A stretch of 38,801 nucleotides of DNA from Synechococcus sp. UW140 (GCA_945877115.1 CAMCQR010000015.1:1-38801), one strand, 5' to 3'. Positions 16,623 to 28,291 are shown, numbered from the stretch's first letter. Program-made: numbers and translations. Notes: generated from the sequence alone by a model not told the origin.

Positions 16623-17015
16623 CTAGTTGCGCAAGGCTGCGAAGTTGCTGGCCAGTGAGGCGCGCAGCTGAAGCTTGAGATCCGGGAGCGGCTGGGCCAG
16701 GTCAGACGATGTGAGCTGCGGCCCCTGAACCTGCCGCAGGCGGCAGACACGCAGGCGCCAGGCCCGAACAGCTGGCGCCCCGGCGCCCCAAGCAATCGCC
16801 AGGCGGAGCAGGGCCACACCGATCAACAGCAGCGGCGCATTGTTGGCCAGGGTGACGACCAGCTGATGGGCCCAGACGGGACTGAACAGCTGCAGCGGCA
16901 GGATCGCCAGCAGCGACCAGATGCTGAACAGGACCAGCAGCAGGAAGCCGGTCCAGTCCAGGGGGCGGGTGTCGGGCGGTGGGCTGCTTGTCTCAGCGGG
17001 GCGGGAGCGTTCCAT
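16623..17015 (-). CDS. Small hypothetical membrane protein
   Basis: The 130 residues start with a proline-rich cytoplasmic-like tail, then two hydrophobic helices (about 22-42, FLLLVLFSIWSLLAILPLQ, and 52-75, LVVTLANNAPLLLIGVALL), and an amphipathic C-terminal half ending LQLRASLASNFAALRN. Its ATG overlaps the stop of an upstream open stretch (TGATG). The family is not recognised. The frame continues open after its TAG stop for another 60 codons, see the small ORF at 16443-16589. Confidence 0.5.
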   Translation of the reverse strand: MERSRPAETSSPPPDTRPLDWTGFLLLVLFSIWSLLAILPLQLFSPVWAHQLVVTLANNAPLLLIGVALLRLAIAWGAGAPAVRAWRLRVCRLRQVQGPQLTSSDLAQPLPDLKLQLRASLASNFAALRN

Positions 17016-17439
17016 CAGGGGCGATCGAGGGGGAGGGGGGCGGAGTCGATGTGGCCCACGGCGCGGCTGCGGAGCCAGTGGAGAACCTCAGGCAGCAGGC
17101 GCTCCGGCGGCTGGGCGGCAGGCGTTGCCTCGCTGGCGAGGTCCGCAGCTTCCTCCGGCCGGGCTGGGCCGGTCGCTCCCAGCCAAGATCAGCTCCCGCC
17201 TTCGCCGGGGCCGGCATCGGCCTGCAGCAGGACCAGATCCAGCCCTGCCCTCAGAAACTGCTGGTGGGTTGGCTCGGCGTTGGATCACGTCACGCCTTTG
17301 CCTAAAACCGGCATTGGGCTGCCGCTGGATGCCCAGAAGCTGACCCTGCGCAACCCTGCGGCCAACTCAGCCTTCCCACTGCTCAGTTGGTGCCACACGA
17401 ACCCTAGACTTTCGTGCAGTACGATCAGAGAGCCAGGCC
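17016..17439 (-). other. Gene-free stretch with decayed-looking minus-strand frame
   Basis: No intact gene is apparent. One minus-strand frame reads protein-like segments separated by two TGA codons: WHQLSSGKAELAAGLRRVSF with following residues to TGA near 17285, then HQQFLRAGLDLVLLQADAG to TGA near 17190, then RPEEAADLASEATPAAQPP and LPEVLHWLRSRAVGHIDSA to the TGA that overlaps the next gene's ATG. High GC can create such frames by chance, so a dead gene upstream of the membrane protein is only a possibility. Confidence 0.3.
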
Positions 17440-17721
17440 ATGGTCGCCGCAGCCCACCTCGCCGCGCTGAAGCTCGTTGGCAGCAACGGGCAGATTTCCC
17501 TGGGCAAGCAATACGCCGGCCGCCATGTGTTGGTGGAAGAACGCGAACCCGGTGTCTGGGTTATTCGCACCGCGACAGTCATTCCAGACAATGAGCGGTG
17601 GCTGCACGAACCCTCGGCTGCAGCAGACCTGCAAGCCGCGATGGCCTGGTCCGTCAGCCATGGGCCCGCCGATGCTGGGCTGCAGGACACCCTGACGCGC
17701 CTTGGCCATGGCGAGCCGTGA
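17440..17721 (+). CDS. Probable antitoxin of a type II toxin-antitoxin pair
   Basis: The 93-residue protein has an N-terminal part that looks like a swapped-hairpin DNA-binding fold (GQISLGKQYAGRHVLVEE, followed by WVIRTATVIPDNERWL), and an alanine-rich C-terminal segment (SAAADLQAAMAWSV to LTRLGHGEP) that could wrap the toxin. It overlaps the downstream gene by 14 bases, the usual arrangement of antitoxin before toxin. The call rests on size, layout and general look rather than on a confident family match. Such pairs normally repress their own promoter through the antitoxin. Confidence 0.6.
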   Translation: MVAAAHLAALKLVGSNGQISLGKQYAGRHVLVEEREPGVWVIRTATVIPDNERWLHEPSAAADLQAAMAWSVSHGPADAGLQDTLTRLGHGEP

Positions 17722-18028
17722 TGCCGAGGTCAGGCTCGATCTGAATAATCCGGTGTTCCAGGAGCAGCTGCTGAGCCTGCACAAGAACGAGCGCCATGCG
17801 GCCTTGGACACCCTCAACAAGATTCGCAAGCTGACCTGGAATCAGCTATACCGCGACCAGGGTATCAAATGGGAAAAGATCACGAGCATCAAGCCGCCTG
17901 CAGGTATTGACGCTGTTTATTCACTTCGGATCAGTCAGTCACGCCGCGCCACGGCTCACCGAGACGGTGATTTCATTCGTCTGCTGACGATTGCCCCGGA
18001 TCACGATGCCACCTATGGCAAGAAATAG
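17708..18028 (+). CDS. Probable RelE/ParE-like toxin
   Basis: The 106 residues contain a basic helix-rich N-terminal half (FQEQLLSLHKNERHAALDTLNKI is the helix region, about 17-39) and a beta-rich C-terminal half (IDAVYSLRISQSRRATAHRDGDFIRLLTIAPDHDATYGKK, given as block 67-106) typical of RelE-superfamily mRNA interferases or gyrase poisons: a YSLRISQSRRA strand, then a strand ending LLTIAPDHDATYG. ATG at 17708 is chosen over TTG at 17702. It overlaps the antitoxin gene. Target and activity are unknown. Confidence 0.65.
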   Translation: MASRDAEVRLDLNNPVFQEQLLSLHKNERHAALDTLNKIRKLTWNQLYRDQGIKWEKITSIKPPAGIDAVYSLRISQSRRATAHRDGDFIRLLTIAPDHDATYGKK

Positions 18029-18078
18029 CGCGACCAGCTCGCTGATGGATAACGAGGCCCAGCATTGGGTCAGCAAGC

Positions 18079-18112
18079 CAGCCAACTATTCAGATGGCTG
18101 TTCAGTTGGCTG
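18079..18112. terminator. Inverted repeat between toxin gene and pyrG
   Basis: CAGCCAACT (18079-18087) and AGTTGGCTG (18104-18112) form a perfect 9-bp stem with a 16-base loop between the convergent toxin and pyrG genes. AGTTGGCTG is repeated at 18116-18124, across the pyrG stop. There is no clean T-run, so termination is uncertain. Confidence 0.4.
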
Positions 18113-18113
18113 A

Positions 18114-20604
<2,491 letters not shown>

Positions 20605-20608
<4 letters not shown>

Positions 20609-21594
20609 GGCGGGAGACCTCAGGCACGGGGTTGTTCCTGGTGACTGGCGTGCTGCTGGCGGTGGGGTCGCTGCTGGCCCTGGCCCGCGAGAAGCACTGG
20701 GGTCAGCCCCGTTTTCCGGTGTTGCTGCGCACGTTCAACGCCGATGGGCTGAGGCCTGGCATGGAGGTGCGTCTTTCGGGGATGCCGGTCGGTCGGGTGG
20801 AGCAGCTGAACTTGCAGCCCGATGCCTCCGTGCTGGTGCGCTTGGCGGTGGAGCAACGGCATCGGCGTCTGATCGGCCCTGGCAGCCGGGCTTTCCAGGG
20901 GCAGGAGGGCCTTGTGGGGGACCACTACATCGGCATTGAGCCCCGGCCCCTGGGCTCCGGGGTGATGCCGGCGGCCCAGGGTGTTCTGGCCCTTCCCTAC
21001 GAGCCCTCGATCGATGGCCGCACCCTGATCGCCGGCCTGATGGCCAGCAAGCGCCAGGTGGATCGGACCCTGGAGCAGACGCAACGCCTGGCCAGCGCCG
21101 ACGTCCCCCGCACGCTTGGGGCTTTACGCGGCACCATGGCCTCCGTGGATCGCCTCAGTGCCCAAACGGGGAAAGAGATCAAACCGACCCTGGGCCGGGT
21201 GCGGCAGACCCTGGGCCAGGTGGATCAGCTGGCCACCACCGTCAGGCGCGAGACGGCCCAGACCGGTCCGCCGCTGCGACGCACCCTTGGTCAGGCCGGC
21301 GGCGCCGCGCTGGCGGCCCAGACCACGGCCCGGGAGGCCTCGGCGGCGCTGCAGCAGGTGCGCACGCCAGTGCAGAGAACGGTCGGCGAGCTGGAACAGC
21401 TGTCCCATGGGCTGAATCGCCTGCTGGCTCCCCTGCTGGGCAGCGGTTGGTTGGATCCCGCCGACGGGTCAGGGGCGGTGGGTCCACGGGGCGAAACCAA
21501 GCCTGGTGGGGCGATCCCGGGTCCCGGGCCATCCCCCGGATCCGGGCCGGAGGATCCAGGGCGGGCCCATCCGCGCATGCCAACTTTGCCTTGA
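20605..21594 (+). CDS. MCE-domain protein (MlaD-like)
   Basis: The 329-residue protein is anchored by one N-terminal helix (about 8-26, GLFLVTGVLLAVGSLLALA) and carries one MCE domain (about 37-115: FPVLLRTFNADGLRPGMEV, SGMPVGRVEQL, QGQEGLVGDHYIGIE). After it comes a long helical or coiled region (about 145-280, with repeated Gln/Thr/Arg-rich heptads such as TLEQTQRLA, VRQTLGQVDQLATTVRRE) and a Pro/Gly-rich tail. MCE proteins form hexameric rings that shuttle lipids across the periplasm, working with MlaE and MlaF. It is translationally coupled to the upstream permease-like gene. Confidence 0.85.
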
Positions 21595-21607
21595 GGCTGG
21601 ACGGCTT

Positions 21608-22093
21608 TCAGCCCTCCAGCAGGCTGCGCAGCATCCAGGCGGTTTTTTCGTGGATCTGGAGCCGTTGGGTGAGTAGGTCGGCGGTGGGTTGGTCGCCCGC
21701 TGCATCGGCGATGCGGAACACCCCGCGGATGGTGCGGGCCACGGCCTCATGGCCTTCAACCAGCTCCTTCACCATGGCCAGGGCGGCCGGGACCCCTTCG
21801 GCTTCGGCAATGCTGGAGAGACGGCCGTAGGTGGCTCCGCCGTAGGGGGCTGGCAGGCCAAGGGCACGGATGCGTTCGGCGATGGCGTCGAGGGCGGTCC
21901 AGAGTTCGGTGTACTGCCCCATGAACATCAGGTGCAGGGTGTTGAACATCGGCCCTGTGACATTCCAGTGGAATCCGTGGGTCTTGGCGTAAAGCACGGT
22001 GGAGTCGGCCAGCACCTGGCCCAACCCCGCGGCGATCTCGTGGCGTTGGGCTTCGGGGATGCCGATGTCGATCGGGGGGGCGCTGGGGGCCAT
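21608..22093 (-). CDS. dps: Dps-type ferritin-like DNA-protection protein
   Basis: The 161-residue Dps protein forms a 12-mer that oxidises and stores iron and limits hydroxyl-radical damage. The intersubunit ferroxidase residues are visible: His42 in FHWN, His54 in TLHLMF, Asp69 and Glu73 in ALDAIAER. LYAKTHGFHWNVTGPMF (about 34-50) is the family hallmark. It is convergent with the MCE gene (13-base gap) and lies downstream of the sigma factor on the same strand with about 80 bases between. Confidence 0.93.
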   Translation of the reverse strand: MAPSAPPIDIGIPEAQRHEIAAGLGQVLADSTVLYAKTHGFHWNVTGPMFNTLHLMFMGQYTELWTALDAIAERIRALGLPAPYGGATYGRLSSIAEAEGVPAALAMVKELVEGHEAVARTIRGVFRIADAAGDQPTADLLTQRLQIHEKTAWMLRSLLEG

Positions 22094-22176
22094 GGCGGGC
22101 GGTGCAAGCGGGGTTTCAACCTAGGGCCAGGCGCCGGGGCTGGATATCACCCCGCTGCAGGGCGCGGCCCCGACCC

Positions 22177-23145
22177 TCATTCGAAGCTGCCCATGTAATC
22201 CCGCATCCGCTTGCGCCGTTGCGGTTGGCGCAGCTTGAGCAGGGCGCTGGCCTCGATCTGGCGGACCCTTTCGCGGGAAATAGCCATCTGCTCACCGATT
22301 TCGGTGAGGGTGCGGGGGGCATCGTCCTCCAGGCCGAAGCGCAGCCGGATGACGCTGGCCTCACGGCAGCTGAGCTCCTCCAGCAGGGCCAGCAGATCGG
22401 CGCGGAGCTGGGCCCGGGTGAGCACCTGCTCGGGGGTCGGGTGGTGGTCTTCCAGCAGGTCGCGCAGGTCGCTTTCCTGACCCTTGCCGACGGGGAGATC
22501 GAGGGAGATGGCCTGGGGCTGGCGCTGCATGATCAACCGCACTGTGTCCTCGCTGACGCCCAGTTCGAGGGCTAGCTCCGACACGCTGGGGCTGCGTCCC
22601 AAGCGGACCGAGAGTTCCCTCTGGGCCCGCTTCAGCCGGTTGAGTTTTTCGGTGATGTGTACCGGTAAGCGGATGGCCCGGCTCTGGCTGGCGATGGCCC
22701 GGGTGATTCCCTGGCGAATCCACCAATAGGCGTAAGTGCTGAAGCGGAAGCCCCGGGTGGGGTCGAAGCGCTCAACGGCCCGTTCCAGGCCCAGGGTGCC
22801 TTCCTGCACCAGATCCAGGAGTTCCAGGCCCCGATGCTGGTATTTCTTGGCCACCGCCACCACCAGCCGCAGGTTGGCCTGGATCATGCGCTCCTTGGCG
22901 CGCCGTCCCTGGTGCAGGGCCAGGCGCAGTTCACTGGGCTTGAGGCCGCAGTCCTGGGCCAGTTGGTCGGCCATGGCTTCCGAGAGCGGCTTGTCCCGCT
23001 CGGGGCGACTCTGTTGGGCCAGCAGGTGCTCACGCCGTTGGACCAGCCGGGCGAGGGTGACTTCTTCCTCCGGGGTCAGCAGACTGACCTTGCCGATATC
23101 CCGCAGGTATTGCCGCAACAGGTCGGTGGAGGGGGCTAGGGGCAA
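22177..23145 (-). CDS. Group-2 RNA polymerase sigma-70 factor
   Basis: The 322 residues have region 1.2 (DLLRQYLRDIGKVSLLTPEEE), region 2 with the RpoD box and -10 recognition (NLRLVVAVAKKYQHRG, DLVQEGTLGLERAVERFDP, FSTYAYWWIRQGITRAI), region 3, and region 4.2 helix-turn-helix (TLTEIGEQMAISRERVRQIE). It lacks the long N-terminal region 1.1 of primary SigA, so it is a non-essential group-2 sigma factor of the SigB-SigE type; which one cannot be told from here. The start is TTG at 23145, the first possible start after an in-frame TAA. Such factors usually respond to nutrient, light or stress changes. Confidence 0.92.
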   Translation of the reverse strand: MPLAPSTDLLRQYLRDIGKVSLLTPEEEVTLARLVQRREHLLAQQSRPERDKPLSEAMADQLAQDCGLKPSELRLALHQGRRAKERMIQANLRLVVAVAKKYQHRGLELLDLVQEGTLGLERAVERFDPTRGFRFSTYAYWWIRQGITRAIASQSRAIRLPVHITEKLNRLKRAQRELSVRLGRSPSVSELALELGVSEDTVRLIMQRQPQAISLDLPVGKGQESDLRDLLEDHHPTPEQVLTRAQLRADLLALLEELSCREASVIRLRFGLEDDAPRTLTEIGEQMAISRERVRQIEASALLKLRQPQRRKRMRDYMGSFE

Positions 23146-23241
23146 GGGATCAAGCCATGGTTACCTACAACGTGCAGCTCCGTAGAGACTCGGGCTGAGA
23201 ATCACTGGTTTGACTTAGGCATTCGAACGGCCCCCTTTCCC

Positions 23242-23757
23242 ATGCAGTTGTTCCTGGTGGTCTTGGGCGGTCGCATCGACGGTTGCCACATCGAGCTGCA
23301 TGACGTCCGCTTTGTGGTCGGCGCCAGCATCGAAGACACCCTGCCCGAGTTACGTCAGCAGTGGTTTGGGCGGCGGCGGGGCCTGCATATCGACAGTTGG
23401 CTGGCCGTGCGCGCCGTCGCCGGCTGGCGGGTGGAGCTGGGCCGTGGGCCCAGTGAGGGCCCCGAGAGGCTCTGGTTCGTGAATCGGGGCGGGTACGACC
23501 CCAGCCAGCTGGCCGAGCAGCACGCCTTTGGCTTGGTGGTGGCGACCTCGGCCCAGGCGGCCAAGGCCCAGGCCCGCTTGTTGGGGGTGCCTGGGGGAGA
23601 CGTGCAGCAGCACACCGATGATCTCCATGCCATCGACGATTGCCTGCCGATCACGCTGCTGGAGGGCTGGCATGTGCACCTGATCGCCGATGCCTCCGTC
23701 CCGGCCCAGCCCCTGGTGCCCGACTGGTTTGGCTACCGGCGCATCGACCGCGGCTGA
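23242..23757 (+). CDS. DUF1543 domain protein
   Basis: The 171-residue cytosolic protein begins MQLFLVVLGGRIDGCHIELHD, followed by a DSWLAVRAVAGWRVEL block and WFVNRGGYDPSQLAEQHAF, the recognisable pattern of DUF1543. The second half (VVATSAQAAKAQARLLG, HTDDLHAIDDCLPI) looks like a second, weaker copy of the same motif. The function is unknown. It is divergent from the sigma factor and convergent with aspS. Confidence 0.8.
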   Translation: MQLFLVVLGGRIDGCHIELHDVRFVVGASIEDTLPELRQQWFGRRRGLHIDSWLAVRAVAGWRVELGRGPSEGPERLWFVNRGGYDPSQLAEQHAFGLVVATSAQAAKAQARLLGVPGGDVQQHTDDLHAIDDCLPITLLEGWHVHLIADASVPAQPLVPDWFGYRRIDRG

Positions 23758-23798
23758 GGGGCTGCCGCTGACCCCACGGGCGGCCGACGGGGACGGGA

Positions 23799-25649
23799 TC
23801 AGTCCTCCTCCACCCAGGTGCTGGCGACATGCAGCTCTTCGAGTTGCTTGGCGGCCACATCGGCGGGGGCCCGGGTCATCAGGCAGCGGGCCTGCTGGGT
23901 TTTTGGGAAGGCGATGGTGTCGCGGATTGATTCCTCACCGGCCAGCAGCATCACCAGGCGGTCGAGGCCGAAGGCGATGCCGCCGTGGGGCGGGGCGCCC
24001 ATGTCGAGGGCCTCCATCAGGAAACCAAACTGGCGCTCGGCCTCCTCCAGCGGCAGGCCGATGGTTTGCAGCACCTGGCGTTGCAGGGCGGAATCGTGGA
24101 TGCGCAACGAGCCGCCTCCCAGTTCCAGGCCATTGAGCACCAGGTCGTAGGCCTGGGCGCGGGCCGTGGGCAATGTGGTGGCCCACTGGGTCGGATCGTC
24201 GCCCAGATCGGCGTTGTTGGGGGCGCAGAAGGGGTGGTGCAGGGCTTCGAGGCGGTTCTCGCCGGCGTTGAACTCAAACATCGGGAAATCCACGACCCAG
24301 AGGAAGTTCCAGCGGTCGTTGTCGCGATCCGCCGGCACCAGGCCCAGCTCCCTCGCCAAGTACTGGCGCACCCGATCGAGGGCCTTGTTGACCGTGGCGG
24401 TGTCGCCGGCGCCGAATAGCAGCAGGGTGCCGGGCTGGGCGCCGGTGCGCTCCAGCAGCTCGGCCTTTTGGGCGTCGCTGAGGTTGTCCTTGATGGCGCC
24501 GATGGTGTCGATGTCGCCGTTGTCGCGCACCCGGATGAAGGCCAGGCCACCGGCGCCGGCCTTCTGGGCCTCGCTGAAGACATCGCCACCAGGCTTGATG
24601 CGCACGTTGCTGATGGCGTCGTTGCCGCCGGGCACCGGCAGCACCTTGACCGAGCCGCCGGCGGCCACGGCGCCCGAAAACACCTTGAAGCCCATGGCCG
24701 CCACCAGGTCGGATACGTTCACCAGCTCCATGCCGTAGCGGGTGTCGGGCCGGTCGGTGCCGTAGCGCTCCATGGCCCCGTGCCAGGTGAGGCGGGGGAA
24801 GGGCCGGGGCAGATCGATTCCCTTGACGGCCTTCCAGATGGCGGCGATCAACCGTTCGTTGAGGTCCAGGATCTGCTCCTGATCCACAAAGCTCAGCTCC
24901 ATGTCCAGCTGGGTGAATTCCGGCTGGCGGTCGGCCCGCAGGTCTTCGTCGCGGAAGCAGCGGGCGATCTGGTAATAGCGCTCCAGGCCCCCCACCATCA
25001 GCAGCTGCTTGAACAGCTGGGGCGACTGGGGCAGGGCGAACCACTCGCCGCCGCAGACCCGGCTGGGCACCAGATAGTCGCGGGCGCCTTCGGGGGTGGA
25101 GCGGGTGAGCACGGGGGTCTCCACCTCAATGAAGCCTTCGGCCTCCACAAAGCCCCGGATCGCCTGCACGGTGCGGTGGCGCAGGCGCAGGTTCCGGTTC
25201 ATGCGCGAGCGGCGCAGATCCAGGTAACGGTGGCGCAAGCGCAGCTCTTCGCGGGTGTTCTCCTCGTCGTGCAACGAGACGGGAAAGGGCAGGGTGCCCT
25301 TGACGGCATTGAGCACGGTGATGGAGCTGGCCAGCACCTCAATGGCGCCGGTGGCCAGCCGTTCGTTGAGGGATGCGGCGGGGCGGGCCCGCAGCGTCCC
25401 CTGCACCTGGATCACGGTTTCGTTGCGCAGGTGGCTGGCGGTGGCAAAGGCCGCGGCGCAGGCCGCCTGGAGGCTGGCATCGGCACTGGCCAGCTCCGGA
25501 TCCACGGTGATCTGCACACTGCCGCTGCGGTCGCGCAGGTCGATGAAGATGACGCCGCCGTGGTCCCGACTGCGGTCAACCCAGCCGCAGAGCTGGACCG
25601 CCTGGCCGGCGTGGTCGGCACGTAGATCGCCGCATCCGTGGCTGCGCAT
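23799..25649 (-). CDS. aspS: Aspartate--tRNA ligase
   Basis: This is a class IIb bacterial-type aspartyl-tRNA synthetase. ATG at 25649 gives 616 residues starting [10 protein letters not shown]; the upstream extension to 25721 is not family-like. The N-terminal OB-fold anticodon-binding domain has [20 protein letters not shown]. Motif 2 is near [19 protein letters not shown], a GAD domain is inserted in the middle ([13 protein letters not shown] onward), and motif 3 is [14 protein letters not shown] near the C terminus. His30 in RDHGG is the residue type reported for non-discriminating AspRS, which also charge tRNA-Asn; discriminating enzymes have Leu there. Confidence 0.96.
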   Translation of the reverse strand: MRSHGCGDLRADHAGQAVQLCGWVDRSRDHGGVIFIDLRDRSGSVQITVDPELASADASLQAACAAAFATASHLRNETVIQVQGTLRARPAASLNERLATGAIEVLASSITVLNAVKGTLPFPVSLHDEENTREELRLRHRYLDLRRSRMNRNLRLRHRTVQAIRGFVEAEGFIEVETPVLTRSTPEGARDYLVPSRVCGGEWFALPQSPQLFKQLLMVGGLERYYQIARCFRDEDLRADRQPEFTQLDMELSFVDQEQILDLNERLIAAIWKAVKGIDLPRPFPRLTWHGAMERYGTDRPDTRYGMELVNVSDLVAAMGFKVFSGAVAAGGSVKVLPVPGGNDAISNVRIKPGGDVFSEAQKAGAGGLAFIRVRDNGDIDTIGAIKDNLSDAQKAELLERTGAQPGTLLLFGAGDTATVNKALDRVRQYLARELGLVPADRDNDRWNFLWVVDFPMFEFNAGENRLEALHHPFCAPNNADLGDDPTQWATTLPTARAQAYDLVLNGLELGGGSLRIHDSALQRQVLQTIGLPLEEAERQFGFLMEALDMGAPPHGGIAFGLDRLVMLLAGEESIRDTIAFPKTQQARCLMTRAPADVAAKQLEELHVASTWVEED

Positions 25650-25874
25650 GGTGGGAACGGCAAGCAATCGGGGATTTTCCCATGGCGGGGGCTGGGGGGC
25701 TTGATGCGTCCTTGCGCTCACTCGCTTGAATGCACACCTATCCTTCGTAGAGGTTTATTCCCATCCCGGTGCAGCGCTTCAACGATGGGACCCTCGCCGG
25801 GCAGCTCGCCGTCGTCGGCCCTGGTTCCGCGCAGGCCCCATGAGTGTCATTCGCCCCCCATGGCCCCCGGCGTG

Positions 25875-26651
25875 ATGCCCCTCATTTCCGTGATCACGCC
25901 AGTGCTGCCGGCCCATTCTGCCTGGCTCACCGACACCTGGCTCAGCCTGCGGCAGCAGGAAGCGGAGTCGGAGCACCCCTGGGACTGGGAGTGGCTGGTC
26001 CAGCGGGATGGTCCTGAACCCCTGCAGGAGCCCCTCCCGGACGACAGCAGGATTCGCCCGCAAGCCAACCCGGTGGCCTTTGGGCCGGCCATGGCCCGCA
26101 CCCTGGCTTTGGCCCGGGCCCGCGGCTCCCTGGTGAAGGTGCTAGATGCCGATGATCAGCTGACGCCAGGTCAGTTGGCCCGGGAGGTGGCCCTATTCCG
26201 GAGCCATCCGGAGGTGGGCTGGCTTACCGCGGCCGCCCTTGACCTGTTACCCGATGGCCGCTGTGTCGCTCCGGGGTGGGAGGCGCCGGAGGGGGCGATC
26301 TTGATCGGCTGGGTGGCTGGCTGGTGGCGCCAACATGGCCGCCGGCTGCCGGTCCATCCAGCCAGCCTCTGTGTGCGCAGCGAGCTGCTGCGGGCCCTGG
26401 GGGGCTGGATGGCTTTGCCCGCCTCGGAGGACACCGGTCTGCTGCTGGCCCTCAATGCCGTGGCGGAGGGCTGGCACCTTGGACAGCCGGGTCTGCTCTA
26501 TCGCAAGTGGCCGTCCCAGCTCACCGCTTCTTCCCTGCTGGAGTCCCACCACTCCCACCGCCATGACGCCTACGCCATCGTCGAGCAGCGGGCCGAAGCC
26601 CTCGGGGCCTGGGGCGGGCGCTGGCCGGCGGGGATGCGCTCGTCGAGATGA
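25875..26651 (+). CDS. Family 2 glycosyltransferase
   Basis: The 258-residue GT-A fold enzyme begins MPLISVITPVLPAHSAWL, the usual start of GT2 proteins; ATG 25860 five codons upstream is also possible. The nucleotide-sugar-binding DxD motif lies in VKVLDADDQLTPGQL. The C-terminal part (LPASEDTGLLLALN, LYRKWPSQLT) fits the acceptor side. No other polysaccharide genes are next to it, so the product is unknown. The frame extends upstream over the aspS start region, but that part is not protein-like. Confidence 0.8.
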   Translation: MPLISVITPVLPAHSAWLTDTWLSLRQQEAESEHPWDWEWLVQRDGPEPLQEPLPDDSRIRPQANPVAFGPAMARTLALARARGSLVKVLDADDQLTPGQLAREVALFRSHPEVGWLTAAALDLLPDGRCVAPGWEAPEGAILIGWVAGWWRQHGRRLPVHPASLCVRSELLRALGGWMALPASEDTGLLLALNAVAEGWHLGQPGLLYRKWPSQLTASSLLESHHSHRHDAYAIVEQRAEALGAWGGRWPAGMRSSR

Positions 26652-27070
26652 GGTTTGCTGCGAATCTCGCGCGTGATCTATTTATACAGTTCGTTGATCA
26701 CCAATTCTGTTGCCTGCCCTACTACTCCTGCGGAGAATAACTCGTTTGTGTTGAGTCATCTCGTGTCAATTGGATATGGAGAATTATCGGTTTAACAGGT
26801 TGCCTATAGCGCTGCTGGCGGGGCCCCATTGGCGGTAGAGCTCTTCTAAACGGTACTTCTCCTTTACTGCCATTGTTTCTGGCATGGCTGGGCCATGGAA
26901 CTTCTGCGGGATTGGATACCAAAATTGGCAGTCTCGGCAGTGGGTTCAGTGCTGATCAAGGAATGATGCTCTTGACCGGAAGGATGGCCAAGTGGTTGTT
27001 TCCATCGCCAGCTTGGCCGACCCGATCCGACATCGGGCCTTGCCGGTTCTAATATGACCTAGTGGCATAA
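26652..27070. other. AT-richer gene-free stretch
   Basis: About 420 bases, visibly less GC-rich than the flanking housekeeping genes, and without a convincing gene on either strand. The only structure I see is a 6-bp dyad CCCGAT/ATCGGG at 27021-27037, just past the 3' end of the broken methyltransferase gene. It is probably the edge of a foreign or decayed segment. Confidence 0.5.
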
Positions 27071-27843
27071 TCAGCCGAAGTTGCTATGCCAATCCCAATC
27101 GCGACGATCTTCGCCTGTCTTTTTCAGCGCGACCATCAGAGATTGCTGTTCAGTGGATTGGGCAAGCGTGCATACATAGGGAGATAGAAACTGTTCACGC
27201 CTTGAAGGCGAAACTCTGGATACAACTGATCGCAAAAGCTTCTGCCGCCTTGAAAGTGGTCTCGGCCGGTCAACAGATCCAAGCAGCTCATAGCAAGGAT
27301 AGGTCAACAAATGGTTCACCATCATCCTTACAGCTGGGAAATTAACATCGTCGATAGCTAAAATTCCACCACTGCGAAGGAGGCGTCCTGCGTAGAAACA
27401 ATCAACAAGAGCATGGTCAAAGGTGTGCCAGCCGTCAATAAATATGAAGTCGTAGGATCCAGGGTGACTTTCGGCTAGATCCGGAAGGGCAAACTCACTT
27501 TTTCTCTGGATTAATTCCCAAGAATGCAAGCCAGCTTCTTCTAAATGAAGCCAGCTTCTTCTAAATGACGGACCCCAATACCTTTCCACTGAGTATATTG
27601 AAATGGATCTATAATGGTATGCATGGCATCAGTGCGGCCTTTCGTCGCTAGACAGATGTGAAGGGACGAAAGCCCGTAAGCGCAGCCAACTTCCAGAGTC
27701 TTTGCAAGCCCTGAATCATTTGAGAGAATATCAAATAAAAAAGAACCTTCGCGTGGATCAATGCACGCATCAAGTTTAACGGAAAGACCGTCTTTGTCGA
27801 GTACAATGCCGGTCGTGTAAATTTGATTGATTAGATCTATCAT
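27071..27843 (-). pseudogene. Class I SAM methyltransferase gene broken by a 20-bp tandem duplication
   Basis: Two overlapping frames encode the two halves of one methyltransferase. From ATG 27843 comes the SAM-binding half (TLEVGCAYGLSSLHICLA, then IIDPFQYTQW) as far as HLEEAG. From there the second frame continues HSWELIQRKSEFALPDLAE, YDFIFIDGWHTFDHALVD and GGILAIDDVNFP to the stop at 27071. The break is exactly at a direct tandem repeat of 20 bases (27528-27547 and 27548-27567). Removing one copy restores a single 250-codon frame with no other damage. The family is Methyltransf_24-like; the substrate is unknown. Base composition is lower in GC than neighbours, suggesting transfer. Confidence 0.85.
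27528..27567. repeat. Exact 20-bp tandem duplication
   Basis: Two identical adjacent copies of a 20-base unit (AAGCCAGC...TAAATG) lie inside the methyltransferase gene. Twenty is not a multiple of three, so the extra copy shifts the frame. The perfect identity of copies and the intact flanking frames mean it is recent and could revert by slippage or recombination. Confidence 0.95.
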
Positions 27844-28291
27844 GCTTTGACAATGATTGTTTGTTGATTTTATCGCATCCTAGGCGCTGAGTCAACCGTC
27901 TACGGTCGCCCAGCTTGTTAGCAAGTAATTCATAAGTTCCAATTCATACGGAGGGGATGGTCGTGGGCCCTCGTGGTCACGTATTTTACGGGGGTTAAAG
28001 ATCGCAGCCAGTAGCCATTGATGGACTAAGCCCAGGCGCGGCGGGGGCGGGCGGCCAGTTCCAGGCAAATCAGCACTTTTCTTGTGCGGCAACGGCTCAT
28101 CAGCAGAGCCCTTGCCATGTCATAAAGCACAGCTTGCGAACCAAAGAATTGCCAGCATAGCCCCAAAGCCTTGAGCGGCCTGCTCGCACTACGTCGTGAG
28201 GCTGATTCATCCTGCTGGGGGTGAATGAAGGGGCCCATGGGGATAATTTGGTTGGCGTAGGTTTAGAACTGATATCTTTTTTGCAGCGACC
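27844..28291. other. Gene-free stretch upstream of the secreted hydrolase gene
   Basis: No intact gene is seen in about 450 bases. On the minus strand around 28026-28170 a frame reads LGLCWQFFGSQAVLYDMARA and ends in an Arg-rich ARPRRAWA before a stop, which could be the C-terminal scrap of a lost gene, perhaps of the same island as the methyltransferase. This is weak evidence. The promoter of the following gene should lie in the last 100 bases, where I see only an AT-rich GATATCTTTTTT. Confidence 0.4.

Noticed and set aside
26722-26922. 66-codon minus-strand frame in the AT-richer gap
   Set aside because: It has no family resemblance, no ribosome site and a composition consistent with chance.
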